From NCBI RefSeq assembly GCF_910592395.1, contig NC_088326.1, positions 12,033,001-12,097,000 on the forward strand: DNA of 64,000 nucleotides. The letters are read 5' to 3'. Shown in pieces: positions 1-11,365 of the stretch. The DNA is from Lineus longissimus. Its lineage: Eukaryota; Nemertea; Pilidiophora; Heteronemertea; Lineidae. The notes under the pieces were generated by a model. It was given only the letters and a program-made list of their open reading frames with translations. It searched no databases and was not told the origin of the DNA. The translations under genes and the position numbers were made by a program. The first letter of the stretch is position 1. Each line of letters begins with the position of its first letter.

Positions 1-1344
1 CCAATTTCGAATTGCAAAGTTCGCCCTTTCATATTATTTAAACATATATGCATATGCCCAGACAAACATTCAAATATTCAAACAGAATATTAAACGGTTC
101 AGGTGCGGGCTGAACCCGATAAAGTCTATAGAAATCTGATTGTCAATCAGCCCCATGTGAAATATTCCACCGTTTGCTTAGTACGTGATATAATCCCTGT
201 ACAAACGAGGATTATAATAAAGCGAACAGAGGCGACTTATCAAGGATTTTAGATATAAAATATTCGAGCCGGGTTTGCCGTATTCACAGAGGCTTTGAAC
301 ATTATGTGCATATACATGCACCGACATTTGCAATGGTTTTATCAAGCTACCTTAAAATTATTAAATATGATAACTTCGATATACGGTTTACATTGAGGGG
401 AATTTCTTTCTGACAGAAAACTACAGTTTTAGACCGCAGCGGGGCAGCCCGGCGATTTGTGAGAAAGCAATTTTTCTTGCTTGATTTTTTTTCCACAGAA
501 CTCATGTCAGTCAAAAGAGCAATCAAAATCTTCGGTCTGATTCCTTATCAGCCACTGTGAACAATGGTATTACAACCTGCGAATCCACTAAATTCTTTTA
601 CGTGATAATATAGCTGCAAGTACAACAACGAACAATATTACCTGATGCAACGAGAAAGTGATGCATTCACAAATGATATCGCCGCAGGCTGGTGTAGAGC
701 ATCTTTACATAAAAACGACATTTTTTCCATCACATCAAAAGCACGAAAGATATGTAGAGGATGAGAGATTACCTGTAGCGCGGAGGTATTGCACTACACA
801 TATAATGTGAGCCCACTTATGTATTTTTGCCAGTTGTATGACAATACAAACTGTACGAATTTACAGCTTCGTGGTGGTTCGTTCATGGACTTTCTGGCAT
901 CTATTTTAGCACCGCGGTGAAATTAACTACATGTACCTCACACTCAAAATAACTAATGCCTAGCCCAATACACGGCCTATTGTCTTTAAACAACGCCCGC
1001 TCGCACCTCGGCCTAAATTCCCATTGTTCTACTGTCTTATCAAAGGGTTATCAGGGCAAATCTTGACAAGATCGCGCCCCAAGAAATAGCTTCCATGGAG
1101 GTCGAACCGGCAAGGGTAAATCAACGCAACAGATGCTGGATTCAGATATTATTGCTTTTTTATACACCCATTATCTTTCTAGAGTTGTTATTATCGTTGT
1201 AGCCACACAGTCTGGTAGTTGTATTCTGTGTTATTCTAGGTGGTGAACATCAGATACATTTTTGTAAGTCACGTATTCTTTTTCTTGTGGCCAGCTACAG
1301 TTTCAGACAACTGCAGTACTCGAATGAATCTCTAATACAAAGGC
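1..1344. other. Gene-free stretch at window start
   Basis: I see no coding exon, RNA gene or clear repeat here. The sequence is AT-rich and the open frames are short and look random. Confidence 0.5.
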
Positions 1345-1525
1345 AATGTACAATGTGCACTGTGCGTTGCATCTCATGTTTTCTACTGCGTTACACTGTG
1401 TACTGCATACTACACTGTGTACTGCATACTTCAATGTACAATGTGCACTGTGCGTTCCAACTCATGTTTTCCACTGCATTACACTGTGTACTGCATACTA
1501 CTGCATACTGCACTGCATGCACTGT
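1345..1525. repeat. Tandem duplication, about 88 bp unit, two copies
   Basis: The block starting AATGTACAATGTGCACTGTG at 1345 recurs at 1433. Inside each copy the shorter phrase ACACTGTGTACTGCATAC is itself repeated. The two overlapping open frames across it (1287-1574 and 1346-1585) come from the repeat and have no protein-like composition. Confidence 0.75.
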
Positions 1526-1895
1526 ATATATACTGGAGATGAGAACGGAACAACAACCTTGGGGAAAAAACTAACTAGGTCATAGCTAATTGATTGTCAC
1601 GAGGCCAACTACTTAATTGGCTGTCACTCACAATCAATTTTTTTTGGTATTCCGCGGATCAACAATACACATTCTTTCCAAATACAACTCGTTATTTCTG
1701 TTGTTCACAACAAGTTTTGAGGCCAGAGGAGTGCACTGGGCTGCTCAGTACAGGCCTACAACACCATTCCCTTCAGAGTTTGACAAACTTATCGTCACAG
1801 TTTGCAGCCGAGGAGGTGGTTATATACGCTTCTCTGACCCTGCACACAAATGTAGCTATTCCTAGAATCGGATAATATAGCGACGCTCTTATTGA

Positions 1896-2145
1896 GCGCA
1901 TTTTTATACTTCAGCCGATGAGGGGAAATCATGAAATGTCTCAGGGGTTTGTGTGCAGGGCCGGACGGGCGAACTCCTGATTTCCTCAGGAAAAAAACAT
2001 GTTGGTTCTTCGTTTGCCAGCGTCGCTCTGATTTGGCACTTTTCGGTTTACGTCTGTACTTCAGCCAATGAGGGAAAATGTCACAGGGGTTTGTTTCTAG
2101 GCCGAAGAAGCAAACATTAACCCCCGATTTCTTCAGGAACAAGTG
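1896..2145. repeat. Two diverged copies of a repeat about 155 bp apart
   Basis: TACTTCAGCCGATGAGGGGAAA near 1899 and TACTTCAGCCAATGAGGGAAAA near 2058 begin two similar blocks. Both continue through CAGGGGTTTGTG or CAGGGGTTTGTT and end in a CTGATTTCCTCAGGAA-like phrase. A third short echo of TACTTCAGCCA lies near 2990. The minus-strand frame at 1795-2142 is a product of the duplication. Confidence 0.6.
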
Positions 2146-2429
2146 TTGCCAGACGTTCTGTTGGCCTCATTTCGCAAACAGCACTTGGGTTTGTGCAAGG
2201 CCGGAGAAGTGGACAAGTGTGGATGAAGGATGACAGTATGAGGCCGTTTGAATACGATGCCCTCAAAATCCGGATACACGTACAACCTCTACAGAGAACA
2301 ATGACATGTTTCCAGCCATAACAGCTGGAATCATTGTGATGAATCAGATCGTCCATTCGTGATTGACACGTTGTTGGCCTAGATAGACAGTTCTTCAAAC
2401 TCGACGTTTGCTGACGTCAGAATGTCAAT

Positions 2430-2960
2430 AAAATTGATTAGTTGATGGAAACACTAACATGACCCGTAGACAAATCTGACATTCCTAAACTTTGCTGTAG
2501 ACACCGAATCTCGACATTTTGAACTTGCTGCGGAAACTGATATGGCGACATTTTGCCTTCTTGCGGAGGTTGGATATCGATTAGCCTGACCTATAAACAA
2601 CTTTGCAACATTCCATATCTGGCTGTGGCTCTGAGGGTGAATCTTTAATAACATAGCCAGACCTTTTCGAACTTGCTGCGGAAACAGAACAACTCGAACA
2701 TGACCCATAAACAAAAAATATGACAATGATGAACGTGCTGAATCTACATTTGCATGACCCCAAAACAACTCATTGCTGAACCTGCTGTGGGGGCGGAATC
2801 TACTTTTTAGAGGAGGAATCTGTCGGTCTGATCGCGTTGACTCATCCAGACAGGTTGCTTGCGCATGGTACGGGAATGCATACCACGGGAACGCATAGTA
2901 CGGGAGTGCAATGTATGATGTACTATGAGATCCAATCCATGTGGTGCTCAAGAAGAAAAT
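2430..2960. repeat. Degenerate short-period repeat field
   Basis: Phrases such as GAACTTGCTGCGGAAAC (near 2521 and 2668), CATGACCC plus ATAAACAA (several copies) and a block of ACGGGA/ATGCA/CCACGGGAACGCATAG variants near 2868-2910 recur with changes. This looks like an old, scrambled minisatellite. The 173-residue minus-strand frame across it (2454-2975) has no recognisable domain. Confidence 0.45.
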
Positions 2961-4008
2961 AAACTGAAATGGCAAAGTGGCATTCCTGTACTTCAGCCAC
3001 TAACAGCAGTGTAGGTGGGTTTATTTCAACGCTACCTTTTGTTTCTAAAGTTACTGTTGTAGTGAGTAAGCTGGTATTCAGGCCTACAGCAGGTAAGCGT
3101 GGTAGGCCATAACTTGCCCAAGTAGGCCTAGGCAGCTTTAAAGTACATATAGGCCCCTACCAGTACCTCTAGTTTCACCGATCCAGTATACCTTTTGTAA
3201 AATGCACTTATTATTATACATTGCATTAGCATATTTCGAGGAATTTTTTTTATTTATTTCAGATTTAAATAGAAAAGTACATATATATGTTCGCATCTGG
3301 CCTCAACAAGAACCCCATGACCGGTCAAAACACGGGCAAAGCCTATTTGAACTAAATTATATTGACGGTATAATAATGGGATATTCATAATGACGTCATA
3401 TTCACTGCGAATTTTTTCTAGGCGTTTTACTTTCGCGGATTTCACGAATAATATCGAGAAAATGAATATGGCAAATTTTCTTTTTATTGGAAAAACTGGA
3501 ATGGTAGTCCGCCAAAAAAACTGAAATATTTTAGGACCTTTAGAAATTTTCGCAAAAATAAATTTGCGCCACAAATTGTGGGTTTACAGCATTGTAAAGT
3601 ATGTAAGTGGATTATATGATTATGATAGTCCAGGCCCCTAATCTCTTTTAAAGTCTCCATTTACACACTGCCAGGCAACTAGAGTTTACCATGAAATTAA
3701 AGCAAGAACAGACAACTTACTCAAGTTATGTGTACTTCCGGTTTTTCATGTCTTTGACGTCGGAGATGTTTTGAATAATTAGATTTGATAATTCACTTTT
3801 GTGTCATGGTAAACTCCAGTTGCCTGTGGAATATGTAAACATGTATTGATAAGGTGGTTTCAAAATGGCAGTCGTATATTCGAACGCCATTGAAAACGTT
3901 ATATACAAGCAATAATGCACGTAAATGCTACAGGTTTGTTTCCTAAACCTCTCTATTATTCAGCTGAAATGGACGAAAAACTACAGCGTGTTGCAGAAAA
4001 GTACTCAC
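2961..4008. other. Intergenic or intronic sequence beside the PLAAT-like exon
   Basis: No convincing exon was seen. Near 3415-3570 there is a GCGTTTTACTTTCGCGGATTT-type phrase that recurs in diverged form near 8200, 34950 and 62260, suggesting an old dispersed repeat. The remaining exon(s) of the PLAAT-like gene should lie on the minus strand here or further towards position 1, but I could not identify them. Confidence 0.4.
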
Positions 4009-4458
4009 CTGGTCACTCCATCCCGTTCCAAATCTCCATTCTGTTACGTAATGTTCACAATTCCGACTTAAATAATTATATTCCACGGTATCTCCTAAGT
4101 TTTTAGTAGCATTATCCAGTATTTTTTCAACGGGCAACGGGGTCAGGCCGCGAGTCCGAGAAGGCACACCCTTATTATTGACCCTAACGAGGCAATCGTC
4201 TGCCAGGTCCTTCAAAGGAAATAGGTTAACCTCTGCTGAAAGCCGTGACATTCCGTCGTTAGGCGTGGACACTGAAACAACTTGTCCCTCACCGATATAA
4301 AGGGCCCAGTCGGAATGAAGAACCCTGTCAATTTCGATTAAATCCCCGGGATTCGCTTGCAACTGGTCACTGTGTGTATACGTGCATAGCGGCGCCAGCG
4401 ACGTGCGACTGTTCGGCGACGAAGACATTTTCATGAGAAATACTGGAACAAATTGCAA
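4009..4458 (-). CDS. PLAAT/LRAT-domain protein exon, active-site histidines replaced
   Basis: The minus-strand frame reads as an LRAT/NlpC-P60-type fold of the PLAAT (HRASLS) phospholipase/acyltransferase family. PGDLIEIDR is followed by DWALYIGEGQVV, then PLPVEKILDNA, VEYNYLSRNCEHYVTEWRFG and WSDQ. The catalytic cysteine (C134 of the frame) is present in NCEHYV. Family members normally have His before the WA[IL]Y motif and a second His 12 residues later. Here these are D50 (codon GAC) and S62, so normal thiol chemistry is unlikely. The start is either residue 1 (ATG at 4458) or ATG at 4428, which begins MSSSPNSRT. A consensus donor CAG|GTGAGT follows WSDQ at 4009/4008, where PLAAT genes carry an intron. 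The apparent read-through to 3943 is therefore probably intron, and a C-terminal membrane-anchor exon is expected but was not found. It may be a pseudoenzyme or a decaying copy; the frame is otherwise intact. Confidence 0.8.
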
Positions 4459-4759
4459 AATATTGGAAATTTGTTAATCCACGTTAGAGAACATCCACTC
4501 GAATGATGAGTGGTGCTATTCCAGTTGTTTATGTTAAATCACTGAGGAATTTCGTTTCCCGTTTAGGTTTTTATTCATCGCAGCAGGCTTGCTGTGTGCT
4601 TTATGATTGTACACAATGCAAGCACATGGTTTAGAGAGTAAACATACCGGCCGTGACGTCACGGGTGCGTCATCAAAGCATGTGTAAATACATACAACAA
4701 CTCCGCCATCTCGCGTGTTGTTTGGAACTGATAATGGGTTCTCCGACTACTCGGACTGA
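4459..4759. promoter_or_regulatory. Upstream region of the PLAAT-like gene with a CRE-like palindrome
   Basis: No exon is visible. CGTGACGTCACGG near 4651 contains the palindromic TGACGTCA bound by CREB/ATF factors, about 200 bases upstream of the PLAAT-like start. Similar palindromes also occur in mobile elements of this window, so promoter function is only a suggestion. Confidence 0.3.
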
Positions 4760-5690
4760 GACTAGACCCATGACCTAATCAAGGTCGTAGGGGCGCCATT
4801 GCATCGATACCTGCCCTGGAAGATGAAGTCTTGTGAGGCCGGTCCATTCTTTCATGATGTTGTCCGCCATGTTTTCCTCTCGGTCTTCCTCGCTTCCTCC
4901 CTCCAGCGACTAGGCCTTGCAAGATGGCCTTTGCAAGCGAGTCGTGTCAGCTTACATGCCTAGACCAGTTGAGCTTTCACGTTGGCTTGGAGTTTCTCGT
5001 TCGTTCCACAATTCATTGTCACCACTTCTTGTCGGACTGACCCATCGGTTGTTTGTTGTAGGTGCAAGGCACGGCAAGTAGTTTTCGCAGGCACTTTATC
5101 TTAAAGCTCTGTGTCTGCAGTTGTCTTCCAACCTTCACAGTCGTAGAGGAAGATGGAAACGACGTGGAACAAAAGAGTTTTACCTTTATTTGCAGCATGA
5201 TGCCCTTGATCTGTAAAATGGGACTGAGTCTTGTCAGTACTGCTGTGGCTTTGGCGATTCTTACGTTTATCTCTTTGATTTATTTACAGTCCCTGCTGAG
5301 GATGGATCCTTGATATTTGAAATGGTTCCCATCTTCAAGGACTTCGTCGCACATTGTAACAGCTGTCCTGCCGCCTTGTGCTGGGCGGGTAGAGAGAGAG
5401 AGTTCCATGTTCTCCCGCATCGTCGCGTGCCATCATTTCGATTCCATCTGCAAAGCGAAGGATGCTTACTCCGCAATACCCGGGGAGGCTAAGTGGTCGG
5501 TCCCCAATGGAGAACGACGATTCGAAGATTTTCTGCGGCTCTTGCATGATGTTTTTATTGAATACGTTGAAGAATGCAGGGCAGAGAAGGCAATGTTATC
5601 GTATTCCGTCCGTGGTTCTGAAGGACTCACCAAATTTGTTTCTGGAACATTGCATTTGTTGTGATGTCATCCGCGAGAGATTAGGCTAAT
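4760..5690 (-). pseudogene. Degenerate non-LTR retrotransposon ORF (reverse transcriptase and C-terminal tail)
   Basis: Read on the minus strand from 5690 down, pieces of a LINE-type reverse transcriptase appear in order. GESFRTTDGIR is followed by a stop where RQG is expected, then LLCPAFFNVFNKNIMQE, then SIGDRPLSL, then LRFADGIEMMA. The last is the catalytic [FY]ADD box with the second Asp changed to Gly. Further down come FKIKCLRKLL near 5100 and, near 4830-4900, a basic GRPR stretch, DNIMKEWTGL and a WRP phrase, which resemble the C-terminal tail of such ORFs. Frames change repeatedly and stops interrupt, so this is a dead 5'-truncated copy. The clade cannot be fixed by eye. Confidence 0.7.
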
Positions 5691-6166
5691 CTGATTTTAG
5701 TAATCGCCAGTAGATGGCGAGGAAAATCGATGATGAATTCTGTATCAAACGAACTGGACGCATAAGTCATACGTACAGCTGAATTCTTAAAAGCGTTATA
5801 GAGAGTGCTATCTCTCTCCCTTGAGACTTGTTATCAATAATTAACATAAGATAATTACATCTCGCGCAGATGTTACGATAGATTACTTGTACTATTCTAT
5901 AGTATATTATAGTAAGTCGATTTTTCTCGCTTGCAAACTGAAGTAATGCGTACATGTAGTTTGTTTGTGTCGTTGCACCCCTAAAATGCCAGGCAGACTG
6001 CGAGGATTATGCGGTACTGGATAGTTTTGCCTATATGCGTAAAAGCTACTGGTCAGCGTTTCACTTATAGAACGTTTGCAAACCGTTTTAATTTATCGAG
6101 ACATATTTTCAAATTGCGCATGATAATCTAACGAAAGATCGGCAGATTGAACGGAATAAAAATATA
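5691..6166. other. Gene-free stretch
   Basis: AT-rich sequence between the retrotransposon relic and a foldback element. No exon or repeat could be supported. Confidence 0.4.
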
Positions 6167-6296
6167 GACATTGGGTGATATGAATAAAGGCTAGCAAATG
6201 CTTTTACTTCAATTTTGTACAGAAAGGCCAAGTGTAAATGTACATGGAGTTTTAGATAAAAGCATTTACTACTCTTTATTCATATCACCCAATGTC
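6167..6296. mobile_element. Foldback MITE, family A, copy 1
   Basis: GACATTGGGTGATATGAATA at 6167 is mirrored by an inverted copy ending ATATCACCCAATGTC at 6296. Most of the 130 bp can fold into a hairpin. A second copy lies at 57425-57548 with the same termini and similar interior (AAATGCTTTT, CATGTACATTTACA), supporting a real mobile family. No coding capacity. Confidence 0.85.
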
Positions 6297-7286
6297 TTAC
6301 TGTTTTGTAGTACAATGTAGATCTTGTCACCAACTAAATGTATAAACACTGTGCTACGCCAATTAACCAAAGGTCGACCTGCGCCCGCATCACTCATCAA
6401 CGCTCTACTTGAAGAGCTCACTGCTACCGCTAGCTAGCCTGAGTCGCTGTAACAACTCGAAATCAGAAATACGTTTAAAGCAATATTAGTGTCAACAATG
6501 TGTGAAAACATGCATGTGCAGTTCCCCAGTTTCACTGAAATACAATCTTCGGAATTTTGGTCGGATTCTTTCGGCATTTTCCGCTGGATTTTTCACAAAA
6601 TGGTGGAACTCGATCATCGCACGCATGCGCAGCAACTGTGAAATACTATAATATACTATTATTTACTATATATCTATAGAAAAATATTTGAAATACCAAT
6701 CAAAATTTACAAGCGTATCGTAATCCTAACCGACTGTTTCCACAACGTGGTTTTAAGTGACACTCAATAAACAAGCTCTATCTAATTGGGACTGATTCAG
6801 CTAGGGATTCAGTCTGCACCATTAGGCCAGATAAAAATCGTTTTTGTCTGGCCTTATTTCGGCTAGTTCGATATCTGTAAATGCAAATTTTGCAACAAGT
6901 AATGATAATGAACAGACACCCATTTAAAGTTTTCTGATTGTAAATTGCGTAATCTTCCTTGCTAAATGGGTAAGGAACGGCAACTTATTGCTTACATTGT
7001 CAGCCATTTTTTTCGGCCATTTTGTATAATAGTTCTAGACATACTAAACATGAAAGACTGACTGTTATTAGTGCTCTTTAATGCGATATCCGTCAGAATG
7101 CTATCTCGTTCTGGTTCGCCTTCTCGGAAAATCTAACGGGTTCAAACGACAACTCGTCAACGTATTTCATTAACAATTTGAAGTGTCTTGTAAAATGTTT
7201 CGGGCGAATAAAGTTTTGAAATATGACGTACATGTAGTTGGGAAGAACCAGGAATTATGGTTCCTTGAATGCCACGCGGCCGGTTC
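6297..7286. other. Gene-free stretch
   Basis: No exon recognised. Short AT-rich runs and scattered open frames only. Confidence 0.4.
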
Positions 7287-7372
7287 ATCCAGAAATACAA
7301 CACTGGGTTCTCCCAGGGATCGAACCGGGCCCTATTGCGGGGTAGCCAGCAGCGTTAGCCACTAGTTACGAT
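7287..7372 (-). repeat. tRNA-derived SINE head
   Basis: On the minus strand, TGGCTAACGCTGCTGGCTA resembles a pol III A box and GGTTCGATCCC, about 30 bases later, matches a B box. This is the layout of a tRNA. A proper acceptor stem is not evident, so this is a tRNA-derived SINE fragment or tRNA relic and not a working tRNA. Confidence 0.55.
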
Positions 7373-7755
7373 TTCACCATGGCTAACTACACCATTATTG
7401 CTATGCTAACGACTTCATTGTCATCCTGCTCCTCTTGCCATGTATAATGTGTACAAACGCACAGGACCAGTCGATAAATGTTAGAATTGCCTGGGAACAG
7501 GTCACACCATTAATGACTGCGCGGAAACAGCCCGCGCAAAGAGGGTAAATAGTGCGGAGATAGAAATCGATATGCCATGTAACATTGCGGCTACATTGGT
7601 ATTAACTGAGTGCATTTTCATTAGAGTTCTGTTCCGTTTGTGTTGGACGTTTGTATGGTGTGGTAACGTGTGTTTCAACGCGCGCGTCCGCCATTCATCT
7701 GCCGCGGAGCGATACGGATGTTGAGTGCGTCGGTGCCTTTTTACATTCATAAATT

Positions 7756-8064
7756 GTGGGTGGCTGTAGTGTTACACAGGACAAGGGTGAACACTGGATT
7801 AGGAAAACAACAGGAGCAGAAATGGCGCACCAACAACAGGTAGGAGAAAATGTACCTAAATATTTAACTCTTAGTGAAGTTTTATTACAAATATTCAATC
7901 AAAACTACGAATTTCCCCAATTTTGTTGTGTTTGCTTAAATGAGAAAATTTATGAACGGATCCGCGAGCGTGTCGATATAAAATACAGACGCGGGCTTGA
8001 CATTTGGGAAGTCAGGATTTCTTGGCAGCCATCCAGGTCTATTGACAAATATTTTGCTTTTTGA
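7756..8064 (+). CDS. Unrecognised small open frame, doubtful
   Basis: A 102-residue frame. From its second methionine (MAHQQQVGENVPKYL, at 7822) it has a mixed, protein-like composition with charged and hydrophobic residues in reasonable balance and five cysteines overall. It opens directly after a GC-richer stretch that could be a promoter, and the sequence turns AT-rich after the stop. I recognise no family and no splice partner. It could be a first exon, a short gene or chance. Confidence 0.2.
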   Translation: MGGCSVTQDKGEHWIRKTTGAEMAHQQQVGENVPKYLTLSEVLLQIFNQNYEFPQFCCVCLNEKIYERIRERVDIKYRRGLDIWEVRISWQPSRSIDKYFAF

Positions 8065-9259
8065 TACTCTTCATATATCTAGAGCATTTTTTGGGGAGCA
8101 TGTTTATTTTCAATATTTTATTCTGATTTGTGATGGACTGTGAATACAGTTATCGCTGTATGATTATTCATATCATAAAAACCGCAAAATATCATCGGGC
8201 GTTTTATTTTCGCGCATTTCCCGCGAATAGCCAAGATTCACGAAATAAAAATCGCAAAAAATGAAAAAACTAAAAGAAAGTTTGTATTCATCCAAAAAAT
8301 TAATTGTGAATTTAAAAAAAAATGTATTTTACCGTTTAATGTCTAATAAACATCTAATTGCGGTCTATTAGACATCTATGATGTATATAGACATCTGTCC
8401 AACAAGATATCCCCACAATTTCCCTGTGTATGATCCTATTACTACTTGATCTGTCGTATCTGCCACGATAGGCGCTCAGGACTAAAATTCAAAGTTTGCA
8501 ATTTTCGCCATCAGCGCCTATGGGCTCCCATTCATCCCCGTGTGTAGAGCAGCAAGTAGGGTTTAAGCAACTTGCTCAAGACCACACAGGTGTAACAGTG
8601 CTGATCCAAGAGTCGAAACTACTTCCTCCTGGTTAAAACTCGAACTCTCACCACGCCTCAGATCTCTTGCCCATACTCACAGTCAAATAAAACAATATAG
8701 GATTCATCTTTACGTATACATGTACACGTTATCATCGGGTATTCATGAAAGGACGCCATTCATTCTATTGATTCAGGAGTTTGAAAATACCGAAGCAAGT
8801 AACACCTGCAACGCTTGACCTTGACCTGCGGTGGCGTATGTCCTATAGGGCCTACTTCAAGTCACTAATTGCAAGAAGCTAATTTGCAGTGTAGTCCCGA
8901 CGTTACATGTAATTGCAAGTACCCATTTGCACAAGAGGAAAAAATCAGTTGCCTTAGTATTAATGATATTTCGAAATCTCATGTCTTTTCAATAGTTTAG
9001 AATTCGGACACAAGGTGCATTGTATGATAAAAAGTAGTTCGGCATGGCACTTGTCTTCAAAGTGCGCGCATCCAATATGGCATCTGGTCTTTGATCGGAG
9101 TAAGTCGTCCTTGGCGCTATCATTGTGAAATATTGCACATTATAGAACATAAAATGTCGCCATGCATATTTTATAACTTAATGACATGGCCCCTGTCTCT
9201 GGAAGATGGAAGGTAGCCTAGCACGCCACCCTGGAAGGGACCATCTCCATGATGTAAAA
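8065..9259. other. Gene-free stretch with dispersed repeat fragments
   Basis: No exon. Near 8190-8260 there is a GCGTTTTATTTTCGCG phrase like those at 3430 and 62265. Near 8540-8600 the phrase AAGCAACTTGCTCAAGACCACAC resembles a widespread animal repeat, but I cannot define its ends. Confidence 0.35.
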
Positions 9260-10228
9260 CAGACTGACAAGGAGGATACCGCGGTGACGTCACGGCTTTT
9301 CCAAGATGGCGGTTCATATTGTAAACAAACTCGATCCACGGCCAAGGGAAAATCAAGTCATCAAAAAAGTTAGATTTTTCGCATCAAATCAGAGTTATTA
9401 GTAATTTTCTGCTATGAAATAAGTCTTCAGACAATAAGCTATCATTTGAATAATGAAAAGTGCTGTTTTGATGGGGAAAAATAGGGTTTTTTAAACCAAA
9501 TAGCCGGCACCGATCTTCCAAAATTAGCGATGGTTTCAAAACAGTCTCCCAGATATGGGGCAATCTCTTCATTATCATAATGGGATTTGGAGGTATGTTT
9601 ACAGATTTTACAAGTTCGAGACCTGTAATACCTAAAACTCGCATAGATCCCCATAGATCCCCTCTATTTGTCGAGTTAGCGCCCCTGTAAGATCATGCAT
9701 TTTCGGACACTAGAACGAAATCTTCCTGCGGATATCGCGGTTTCGGTGATGATTTAAGGAGAAATTGACTGTTCTTAGAGTTGTATGGGACAGAAATGAG
9801 TTCATACTTCATGAATACATGAATATATTATGATATGGGCGGGCTTCTAAGTCAAAACAATAACGAACTCAACTGCATCTCTACCGTGTATCGCGTAGTG
9901 CATTGCCTAGTGTATTTCGTAGTGTATTTTAGCGGAGACATTATTTCCCATTATTTCCGCACTTTGGCCACGCCAAACGTCTTTTTTATTCGTGGAAGTT
10001 AATCTGCTCTGTAAATTTTATTCTACACAGGAAGAATCCATACTAGGTATTGCAATATTTCATGTCTATTGGTGTTTTTGTGTACAGGAGCGCACCAGAC
10101 AGTGAGCCGTGGAGATGTGTTCAGTGCTGGTGCTGTCAGTAGACTGAATCTGATTGGCCATAGCGATCACTAATATGGGTCGGGATCACGTGATGTGACG
10201 TCACCGCGGTATCCTCCTTGACAGACTG
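9260..10228. mobile_element. Non-autonomous DNA transposon, about 970 bp, with terminal inverted repeats
   Basis: CAGACTGACAAGGAGGATAC followed by CGCGGTGACGTCAC at 9260-9293 is repeated inverted at 10195-10228, with only a couple of mismatches over about 34 bases. Each terminus includes the palindrome GTGACGTCAC. The interior has no long frame. A clean target-site duplication is not obvious, so the superfamily is left open. Confidence 0.75.
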
Positions 10229-10291
10229 AGCCCATTTTTCACAAGCATCTCGTTTTCAAGATCCTTGAATGACATTTTTAGAAGGGATTAA

Positions 10292-10606
10292 AGCGAACTG
10301 GAACCGCCGAGCGATTTATTCAACTTTTCGACTTTCACCGCCCGAGAAAGTCGAGTTCAGATTTGTAGCTCCGCCCCCAGTGCCCGAGCATGCGCAGTTC
10401 AATTTGTTATTATTGAGAATCATGTGAGAATCACGTGAGTCATGCGATCTTTCATTCATGAATTTTCGTAGTAAATTCCATAGTAGTGACGTCACTGAAT
10501 GATTGACAGCTAGGCGCCATGTTTCATTCATGCCTCGCTCTGATCACCCGATACGCGGGAAATGAAAACGAGATCATACGAACTGGCTTGGCGGTTCCAG
10601 TTCGCT
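10292..10606. mobile_element. MITE with TTAA target duplication (piggyBac-type insertion)
   Basis: AGCGAACTGGAACCGCC at 10292 is inverted at the right end as GGCGGTTCCAGTTCGCT, ending at 10606. Both sides are flanked by TTAA (10288-10291 and 10607-10610), the duplication left by piggyBac-like transposases. The 315 bp interior has no coding capacity. The element sits 64 bp from the preceding transposon-like block. Confidence 0.8.
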
Positions 10607-10610
10607 TTAA

Positions 10611-11159
10611 CTGGTACTTGGCACACCTTCTAATAGTTTTCGTCCACGACGGTTCGGACAGTCCACACTGTCAAGTATCGTGAACATCTCGTTAGGTAGC
10701 GATGGAGTTTGAGATGGTCCATGAATCAATTAACGCAACATGCGCTTCATGGTGCATGTTCCAACGAACTAGTTAAGTATTTATGATCTCGTGACGCCCG
10801 GCCAATGCAATTACACGTATTGCTAATTTCGATGCAGCGTTTGATACGATCATGAACAATGCACCGGGTGTCACAAAAACATAACGTCATGTTTGAACAA
10901 TTCCTACGATGTCCTTGCCTTTGCGTGTTTATCAGCAAACAGGTTTAAGACGTTGCTCTGAAACTTTGAGTTGACACTCTTTTTGCCTCGTTGAAACTTC
11001 CAGATATTTTCCGAAATCCTTGATTTTCATCACATTCAGGCTCATTTTACTTGAAATCTGGGTGGTGACGACCTATTTTACTTTCTGTTTCTGAAAGGCC
11101 AACATTAAGCAGAAAAAGCATTTCAAAAGCTCAAGCCCCAATTATTAAGACCTGGGTTG
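10611..11159. other. Gene-free stretch
   Basis: No exon or defined repeat supported. Confidence 0.35.
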
Positions 11160-11365
11160 TCGGAGTGGCGAAGCTGTAGGCCCGATTAGCATCCCAATCA
11201 CCTTTTGTCGTGGGTTCGACTTCCCGGCGACGCACGTCTTCATGTGACAGAGAGGGCGACTCTCTCGCATGGCAGCGTAGGTTTCCTCCGGGGTCTTCGG
11301 TTTTATCCTACATTACTAACAAATCGCTTTATATCATTTGTAGAGCGAATGGTGTCCTCAATTTG
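11160..11365 (+). repeat. tRNA-derived SINE
   Basis: GTCGGAGTGGCGAAGCTGTA looks like a tRNA 5' end with an A box, and GTGGGTTCGACTTCCCGGCG follows with a B box at the expected distance. After the tRNA-like head comes a tail with GTAGGTTTCCTCCGGGGTCT, a phrase type that recurs in SINE bodies of marine animals. It is a repeat, not a functional tRNA gene: the stem ends do not pair cleanly. Confidence 0.6.

Noticed and set aside
1795-2398. Overlapping minus-strand frames of 93-115 residues
   Set aside because: They run through duplicated non-coding sequence and show repeat-derived, not protein-like, composition.
7287-7372. Possible true tRNA gene on the minus strand
   Set aside because: B box is good, but stems and ends are not tRNA-like; better read as a SINE head.
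11160-11245. Possible true tRNA gene
   Set aside because: A and B boxes are present, but acceptor-stem pairing is poor and a SINE-like body follows.
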